Positions 56,860-64,000 of a stretch of DNA of 64,000 bases are shown here, in pieces. Position numbers and translations under genes: made by a program. The number at the start of each line of letters is the position of its first letter. The stretch's first letter is position 1. The stretch is from an uncultured Desulfuromusa sp. (lineage in GTDB: Bacteria > Desulfobacterota > Desulfuromonadia > Desulfuromonadales > Geopsychrobacteraceae): contig NZ_OY776576.1 of the NCBI RefSeq assembly GCF_963675815.1, forward strand, positions 124,001-188,000, read 5' to 3'. The notes under the pieces are model-generated. The model was not told the origin of the DNA and made no database searches. It worked only from the letters and a program-made list of their open reading frames with translations.

Positions 56860-58775
56860 TATTTATAACTCCTCACAGCAAGTTTAACTCTTTCAAATTT
56901 CAAAGGCTCTTTGTGCAGTTCAGGTTTAACCCCGACACCTTTGAATTCCCAAGCGGCAACGTAACTGAAATTTTCATCGTCACGCATAGCTTCACCCTCG
57001 TCAGTCTGATGCTCAGTACGGAAGTGACCACCACAAGATTCCTCACGGTTCAAGGCATCCTCAGTCATAATTTCAGCAAACTCAAGGAAATCAGCCAAGC
57101 GTCCAGCGTTTTCTAGTTGCTGGTTAAGATCCTTGCTTTCGCCGGTCACTTTTACGTTATTCCAGAATTCGTCACGAATCTCAGGAATACGCTTCAGGGC
57201 ATTTTTCAGGCTGGCATCATTTCTCGCCATACCAACATTTTCCCACATGACATTACCAAGTTCTTTATGCAGCTCGTTAACCGTCTTCTTACCGTTGATA
57301 GAGAGAAGCTTTTTGGTCTGATTTTCAACATCCTCAACCGATTTTTTGAATTCAGGATGATCGTCCTTAACAACACCAGGTTTAACAGAAGCCAGATATG
57401 GTGCAATGGTATAAGGAATAACGAAATAACCATCAGCAAGACCTTGCATCAGTGCTGAAGCACCGAGTCGATTGGCGCCATGAACAGAGAAGTTTGCCTC
57501 TCCAAGAACGAACAGACCCGGGATATTGCTCTGACACTCATAATCAACCCAGAGGCCACCCATATTGTAGTGAGGAGCAGGATAAATGCGCATGGGACGC
57601 TCATAACCGTTCTCATCGGTGATTTTTTCATACATATCGAAAAGGTTGCCGTAACGCTCTTCGATGGTTTTCTTACCAACCCGGTTAATAGCATCTTCAA
57701 AGTCAAGAAAAACACCACGCTTGCCTTCGCCGACACCACGATTATCATCACAGGCTTCTTTGGCAGAACGGGATGAAATATCACGAGGGGCCAAGTTACC
57801 AAAGGAAGGATACTTACGCTCCAAATAGTAATCGCGAGCATCTTCAGGAACTTCACTTGGATGCTTTTCACAATCTGCAGCGTTTTTAGGCACCCAGATA
57901 CGACCATCATTCCGGAGAGACTCAGACATCAGAGTCAGCTTGGATTGATGCTCACCATGAACCGGAATACAGGTTGGGTGAATCTGTGTGTAGCAAGGGT
58001 TCGCCATATAAGCGCCCTTCTTGGCAGCTTTCCAGATAGCGGTAACGCTACTACCCATAGCATTTGTCGAAAGATAGAAAACGTTAACATAACCACCAGT
58101 TGCCAGAACAACAGCATCCCCCCAATGAGACTCAATCTCACCGGTTATCAGGTTGCGAACAGTAATCCCTTTAGCAACACCGTCAACGACAACCAGATCA
58201 AGCATTTCAGTCCGTGGATGCATGGTAACGGTTTTGTTTTTAATTTGCCGTGAAAGGGCTGAATAAGCGCCAAGCAGCAACTGCTGACCGGTTTGACCAC
58301 GAGCGTAGAAAGTCCGGGAAACCTGAGCACCACCGAATGAACGGTTATCCAGGTAGCCAGCATAGTCACGGGCAAAAGGGACACCTTGTGCGACACACTG
58401 ATCAATAATGTTATTAGAAACTTGAGCTAAACGCCAGACATCAGCTTCACGGGAGCGGAAATCGCCACCCTTAACCGTGTCATAAAAGAGGCGGTAGATA
58501 CTATCACCATCACTGGGATAGTTTTTAGCCGCATTGATTCCACCCTGTGCACCGATACTATGAGCACGACGCGGACTGTCCTGATAGCAGAAGCAATCAA
58601 CGTTGTAACCAAGCTCACCGAGGCTAGCAGCTCCCGCACCACCAGCGAGTCCGGAACCAACGACAAGAATTTTGTATTTACGTTTATTTGATGGATTAAC
58701 CAGCTTTTGGTCAAAGCGGTATCTATCCCAAGATGTTTCAACTGGGCCTGTAGGTGCTTTTCCGTCTAATATCAC
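56859..58775 (-). CDS. sdhA: Succinate dehydrogenase/fumarate reductase flavoprotein subunit
   Basis: The FAD-bearing catalytic subunit, 638 residues. Visible are the FAD-binding [20 protein letters not shown] (residue 36), the covalent-FAD histidine in [16 protein letters not shown], and the substrate-binding HPTCIP. The [14 protein letters not shown] and [22 protein letters not shown] blocks follow (quoted in parts). The start is GTG with AGGGGGC at good spacing. It sits between sdhC and sdhB in the order C-A-B typical of the B-type complex. Confidence 0.97.
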   Translation of the reverse strand: MILDGKAPTGPVETSWDRYRFDQKLVNPSNKRKYKILVVGSGLAGGAGAASLGELGYNVDCFCYQDSPRRAHSIGAQGGINAAKNYPSDGDSIYRLFYDTVKGGDFRSREADVWRLAQVSNNIIDQCVAQGVPFARDYAGYLDNRSFGGAQVSRTFYARGQTGQQLLLGAYSALSRQIKNKTVTMHPRTEMLDLVVVDGVAKGITVRNLITGEIESHWGDAVVLATGGYVNVFYLSTNAMGSSVTAIWKAAKKGAYMANPCYTQIHPTCIPVHGEHQSKLTLMSESLRNDGRIWVPKNAADCEKHPSEVPEDARDYYLERKYPSFGNLAPRDISSRSAKEACDDNRGVGEGKRGVFLDFEDAINRVGKKTIEERYGNLFDMYEKITDENGYERPMRIYPAPHYNMGGLWVDYECQSNIPGLFVLGEANFSVHGANRLGASALMQGLADGYFVIPYTIAPYLASVKPGVVKDDHPEFKKSVEDVENQTKKLLSINGKKTVNELHKELGNVMWENVGMARNDASLKNALKRIPEIRDEFWNNVKVTGESKDLNQQLENAGRLADFLEFAEIMTEDALNREESCGGHFRTEHQTDEGEAMRDDENFSYVAAWEFKGVGVKPELHKEPLKFERVKLAVRSYK

Positions 58776-58785
58776 AATAAGCCCC

Positions 58786-59457
58786 CTATTTCACAATGCG
58801 AGCGAGAAGTAGTAATGGAATGGCGATGTAAGCCAGTCCGTAAGCGATAGCCACAATTTTACCAATATAAGTTACCTTATCCTGACTGGTTCCGGTACTC
58901 CAACCCAGGGTCTGCACCCAACTGGAAATCCCATGGAAAATGTGCAGAGTCAGGGCAATCATTGCAACGATATAAACCAGAGAAATAAAGGTCTTTTGAA
59001 AGCTCAAAGTCACCATCGTAAAAACATCAAGATGACCATCAACCAGAGGCAGGTTCTGGGCTGAGATTTCTGGATTGGTAATTTGCACGGTGAAGTGAAG
59101 GAGATGATAAAGCAAAAAAGCCAGAATAATCAGACCGGTAAAAACCATTGTTTTCGCAGAAAAAGTCGTCACCAGAGTTTTTTGAACAGCATAACTGTCC
59201 GGTGTGGCAGCACGATTTTCCAGATAAAGCTGAACACCAAAGGTGATGTGAACAGCAAACAACACCAGCATAACCAGCCGGAAAACCCAAACCAATGGTC
59301 CGAGATCATGCAGGTGTTTAGCATAGGCATTAATCGCATCGGCACCAGCAAAAACCGACAAGTTGCCAAGGAGATGGACAGTAATAAAACCGACCAGCAT
59401 CAGCCCGGTCACCGCCATCAGAATCTTTCTTCCCACAGTACTTTTAAACAGATTCAT
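58786..59457 (-). CDS. sdhC: Succinate dehydrogenase/fumarate reductase cytochrome b subunit
   Basis: Single-polypeptide membrane anchor with five helices, expected to bind two hemes b and menaquinone. The 223-residue protein shows spaced histidines in the helices: [12 protein letters not shown] (about 27), [32 protein letters not shown] and [12 protein letters not shown]. These are the usual ligands of the B-type family. GAGGGA precedes the ATG. It is the first gene of sdhCAB. Confidence 0.95.
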   Translation of the reverse strand: MNLFKSTVGRKILMAVTGLMLVGFITVHLLGNLSVFAGADAINAYAKHLHDLGPLVWVFRLVMLVLFAVHITFGVQLYLENRAATPDSYAVQKTLVTTFSAKTMVFTGLIILAFLLYHLLHFTVQITNPEISAQNLPLVDGHLDVFTMVTLSFQKTFISLVYIVAMIALTLHIFHGISSWVQTLGWSTGTSQDKVTYIGKIVAIAYGLAYIAIPLLLLARIVK

Positions 59458-59853
59458 AGTTAAATATCCCTCGAGAATGTGAAACGATTGTCAATCAGGG
59501 TTTATCTCCCAAATTCAATCACCAAAGGTGCTCAAGTCTTCTGGCCCAGCACGCCTCTCCTTCTGAAACTGAACCATGTAATGTTGCTCTGGCGGTCCCC
59601 GCCAAGAACTTATCCTCCCGCTCATTTTCGACATCCTTTCGACGTCAAAGAAAAACTATAGCTCTAAAACAGGGTTATCAGAACTCACAGTAAAATACAG
59701 ATCGTATACTGTATACTAAATATCCTTATAAAATTAAACAAAAAAATCTATAAATATAGAATTTCTAATCAACGTTCACTGCCAGCAACCATAACGGTTT
59801 CGTTCCACAAAAAAGACCGGAAAAGTCATACCTTCCTTGCCGTTCACATCAAC
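59458..59853. other. sdh upstream region, 396 bp
   Basis: Holds the sdhCAB promoter region on the minus strand and the end of valS. It contains one palindromic candidate operator (59704-59716). No gene or attC was seen; a 60-codon plus-strand frame is not supported. Confidence 0.45.
59704..59716. promoter_or_regulatory. GTATAC-T-GTATAC candidate operator
   Basis: Two GTATAC hexamers, each self-complementary, are separated by one base in the sdh upstream region about 250 bp before the sdhC start. The symmetry resembles GntR-family sites. The distance from the gene makes the assignment uncertain. Confidence 0.35.
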
Positions 59854-62511
59854 CTATCTCAGATCCAGTATTTTTTCCAAACTCTGTTGTAATATCTCTC
59901 TCTTCTTCTCAGCGGCAGCCAATTTAGCACGATCTTTTTCCAAGACCTGAGCTGGAGCATTTGCGACAAATTTCTCATTCGAGAGTTTTTTTTCAAAGAA
60001 ACTAACATCCTTTTGAATTTTTTCAATCTCTTTATTCAAACGCGCTTCTTCTTCTGTAACGTTTATTAAATCTGCCAGCGGGATTAAAACCTCGACCTCA
60101 CCAGCGACCTGTGTAGAAGCCTGTTTAGGACGTTCCACAGCAACACCTACTACCAGCTCTTCAACCCGAGCCAGGGAGCAAATATAGTTTTGACCAGCCA
60201 GAATAGCCTGCTCAACAGAATCTGTTTTACAGTTGACAACAACTTTAATTTTTTTCCCGGGCGGGACATCAAGTTCACCACGCACGTTACGAATAGCGCG
60301 GATAACCTCCATGATCCGCTCCATATTAGCGACAACCATTTCATCTGTGGCAATCAGCGCTGTGGTAGGATAAGTCGCCTGCATAATCGAATCTACCTTG
60401 CGTTCTCCCGGGAGAGCATGCCAGATTTCTTCAGTCACGAACGGTAGAATGGGATGCAACATCCGCAACAAACCTTCCAGAACCGTATATAAAACCGTCT
60501 GGGTGCATTTGCGAATTTCAATATTATCACCGTATAAATTTTCTTTACTCAGCTCTATGTACCAATCGCAGAACTCATGCCATGTAAAAGAATAGAGAAT
60601 ACCGGCGGCATCATTAAATTTATAATCTTCCAACGCCTTGTTCACCTCTTCTGCTGCTGAAGCATAACGTTGTAAAATCCACTGATCTGCCTGAGATAAG
60701 GATAAATCTGTCAGGTTGGTTTCAGTCGGCACAAAATCTTCCAGATTCATCAATGCAAACCGACTGGCATTCCAGAGCTTATTAACAAAATTCCGGTAAC
60801 CTCCGATACGCTCCGTTGATAACTTGATATCCCGGCCCATGGCAGCAAAAGCGCAGAGAGTATAGCGGAATGCATCGGCCCCATATTCATCAACAATGGT
60901 CAACGGATCAATCACATTGCCCTTGCTCTTGCTCATCTTTTGTCCTTGCGCATCACGGACCAGAGCATGAATATAGACCTCTTTAAAGGGAACCTGATGC
61001 ATAAATTTGGTTCCCATCATCATCATCCGTGCGACCCAGAAGAACAGAATATCAAAACCTGTGACTAAACAACTTGTCGGATAAAATTTCTTTAAAGTTT
61101 CGGTCTGCGCTGGCCAACCCATGGTCGAGAAAGGCCATAAAGCGGAGGAAAACCATGTATCCAGGACATCAGTTTCCTGGTGAATCGCTACGCTGCCGCA
61201 GTGCTTACAAACAGAGACATCTTCCCGCGAAACCGTGATTTCCCCACATTCATCACAAAACCAAGCCGGGATACGGTGGCCCCACCAGATCTGGCGGCTG
61301 ACACACCAATCCTGAATGTTATACATCCATTCATAATAGGTTTTTTCCCACTGTTGCGGGACAATCTTTGTTTCCCCGGATTCAACCGCTTTAATGGCTT
61401 CAGCCGCCAGAGATTTCACAGCAACATACCACTGCTTACTCATATAAGGTTCGATAGTGGTCCGGCACCGATAGCATTCACCAACAGCATTTGTATAAGC
61501 GTCAATTTTTTCCACAAAACCTTGTGATTCCAGATCTGCGATAACCTTCTCTCGTGCTTCTCGACTTGCCATCCCGACATAATCACCCCCGTTATCATTC
61601 ATCATCCCGGATTCATCAAGCACATTGATGAATTCAAGATTATGTCTTTTGCCGATCTCAAAATCGTTAAAATCGTGAGCTGGGGTGATCTTAACGGCCC
61701 CACTGCCAAATTCCATATCAACATATTCATCGGCGATAATCGGGATTTCACGATTCGCCAACGGCAACAGAATACTTTTACCAATCAGATGTTGGTAGCG
61801 CTCATCATCCGGATGCACAGCAACGGCTGTATCTCCCAACATCGTTTCCGGACGGGTTGTTGCGACAACCAAAAATTGATCTTCCCCCAGAACAGGATAG
61901 CGTAAATGCCACAAACTGCCTTGTTTATCCTCATGCTCAACCTCTAGATCCGAGAGGGCGGTGTGACAGCGCGGGCACCAGTTAATCAGGCGATTATCCC
62001 TGTAAATCAAGCCATCATCGTAGAGAGACACAAAGACTTCACGAACCGCTTTAGACAACCCCTCATCCATAGTGAAACGTTCACGCTCCCAGTCGCAGGA
62101 AGCCCCAAGGCGTTTTAGCTGATTAATAATCTGTCCGCCTGACTCCTCTCGCCACGTCCAGACTTTCTCAACAAAGGCCTCACGACCCAATTCATGTCGA
62201 TCTTTATTTTCAACAGCAAGCTGCTTTTCAACGACATTCTGGGTTGCAATCCCTGCGTGGTCTGTCCCCGGCATCCAGAGAACCTCATAACCGGACATCC
62301 GTTTCCAACGGCAGAGAATATCTTGTAATGTATTATTTAAAGCGTGCCCCATGTGCAGAACACCAGTAACATTAGGAGGAGGAATGACAATTGAATAATG
62401 GGGTTTCAGGGACTTTTCATCAGCATGAAAATCTCCTCGTTTTTCCCAGACATCAAACCATTTTTTTTCAACTTTTTCGGGCTCGTAACCTTTACTGAGT
62501 TCTATCTTCAT
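59854..62511 (-). CDS. valS: Valyl-tRNA synthetase
   Basis: Charges tRNA-Val with valine. The 885-residue class Ia synthetase begins MKIELSKGYEPEKVEKKWFD. It has the HIGH-type motif PPPNVTGVLHMGHALN (about residue 45), the editing-domain TTRPETMLGDTAVAVHPDD and the KMSKS loop GQKMSKSKGNVIDP. A C-terminal coiled coil (INVTEEEARLNKEIEKIQKD, then the C-terminal helices) is typical of ValRS. The frame extends 23 codons upstream, but the ATG at 62511 gives the family N-terminus with AAGGAT upstream. Confidence 0.98.
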   Translation of the reverse strand: MKIELSKGYEPEKVEKKWFDVWEKRGDFHADEKSLKPHYSIVIPPPNVTGVLHMGHALNNTLQDILCRWKRMSGYEVLWMPGTDHAGIATQNVVEKQLAVENKDRHELGREAFVEKVWTWREESGGQIINQLKRLGASCDWERERFTMDEGLSKAVREVFVSLYDDGLIYRDNRLINWCPRCHTALSDLEVEHEDKQGSLWHLRYPVLGEDQFLVVATTRPETMLGDTAVAVHPDDERYQHLIGKSILLPLANREIPIIADEYVDMEFGSGAVKITPAHDFNDFEIGKRHNLEFINVLDESGMMNDNGGDYVGMASREAREKVIADLESQGFVEKIDAYTNAVGECYRCRTTIEPYMSKQWYVAVKSLAAEAIKAVESGETKIVPQQWEKTYYEWMYNIQDWCVSRQIWWGHRIPAWFCDECGEITVSREDVSVCKHCGSVAIHQETDVLDTWFSSALWPFSTMGWPAQTETLKKFYPTSCLVTGFDILFFWVARMMMMGTKFMHQVPFKEVYIHALVRDAQGQKMSKSKGNVIDPLTIVDEYGADAFRYTLCAFAAMGRDIKLSTERIGGYRNFVNKLWNASRFALMNLEDFVPTETNLTDLSLSQADQWILQRYASAAEEVNKALEDYKFNDAAGILYSFTWHEFCDWYIELSKENLYGDNIEIRKCTQTVLYTVLEGLLRMLHPILPFVTEEIWHALPGERKVDSIMQATYPTTALIATDEMVVANMERIMEVIRAIRNVRGELDVPPGKKIKVVVNCKTDSVEQAILAGQNYICSLARVEELVVGVAVERPKQASTQVAGEVEVLIPLADLINVTEEEARLNKEIEKIQKDVSFFEKKLSNEKFVANAPAQVLEKDRAKLAAAEKKREILQQSLEKILDLR

Positions 62512-62611
62512 TGCGGGTAAATCCTTGAATAAATATGGAGTTAATTGACACATTTTACCTATAACGACAGAGAATAGCATGATAAAATCAGGCAGATTTC
62601 ACATGGGCAGA

Positions 62612-62664
62612 AACAATAAAGGGGGGCAGCAAGGAAGTCAAGATTTCCCTGCTGCCCCCCTTAA
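62612..62664 (-). terminator. Strong intrinsic terminator after the acidic Pro-Glu protein gene
   Basis: An 18-bp stem with one mismatch (AAGGGGGGCAGC... and complement) and an 8-nt loop, followed by TTTATTGTTT on the minus strand, 40 bp after the upstream stop. It separates that gene from valS. Confidence 0.85.
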
Positions 62665-62701
62665 GAGGACTTACCATAATTTAATTGCCGAGAAAGATCA
62701 G

Positions 62702-64000
<1,299 letters not shown>

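Overview
The window looks like chromosome of a Desulfuromonadales/Geobacterales-type bacterium (Desulfobacterota). The evidence is the secD-yajC-tgt-queA block, a short CxxCH lipoprotein cytochrome, the B-type sdhC-sdhA-sdhB complex, a fur/feoB/DtxR-type iron locus, multi-CheW chemotaxis proteins and a FAD/Fe-S D-lactate-type dehydrogenase. Most genes have clear Shine-Dalgarno sites, and several start with GTG. No rRNA, tRNA or CRISPR array was seen.

Layout. 1-3.6 kb: secretion and queuosine genes (minus strand). 3.9-12.2 kb (plus strand): triheme lipoprotein, ThpR, then a triple-CheW adaptor, a soluble chemoreceptor with five tandem 122-residue PAS units, a YkgJ cysteine-cluster protein, a GNAT acetyltransferase and an HDAC-family deacetylase; the last four are joined end to end. 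12.3-15.5 kb: MarR-Tag pair, O-methyltransferase, membrane J-domain protein and VWA protein. 15.8-20 kb is an accessory island: DUF924, GyrI-like and DUF2164 genes, a REP-type (Y1) transposase element with perfect 18-bp inverted ends, and a short integron gene-cassette array with two attC sites and no integrase (membrane protein, RidA, nuclease-like protein). 20-26.7 kb: dynamin-like GTPase, cysK, a MarR/dihydrolipoamide-dehydrogenase-like pair behind a large palindrome, a repeat-rich secreted protein and an Smr protein.

26.7-37 kb: TPR protein, MltD, HflX, FabI, leuCD and a D-lactate-type dehydrogenase. Four of these genes carry five single-base frameshifts, each one extra base in a homopolymer. 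That pattern points to sequence error in this stretch rather than gene decay. 37-42 kb: SDR, then ilvB-ilvN-ilvD on the minus strand. 42-47 kb: hybrid histidine kinase with a PhnD-like sensor, and a double-Cache chemoreceptor. 47-50.6 kb: iron uptake locus fur-feoB-(Cys-rich small protein)-DtxR/FeoA. 50.7-56 kb: TlpA thioredoxin, DegP protease, AEC transporter, PrmA-like methyltransferase and GAF-GAF-GGDEF cyclase. 56-59.5 kb: sdhCAB. 59.8-62.5 kb: valS. The right edge cuts through a very acidic protein with a Pro-Glu tract encoded by 39 hexanucleotide units.

Together the genes describe an anaerobic respiratory bacterium with branched-chain amino-acid synthesis, ferrous iron uptake and elaborate chemosensing. 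The least ordinary parts are the soluble PAS-repeat receptor operon and the attC cassette island.
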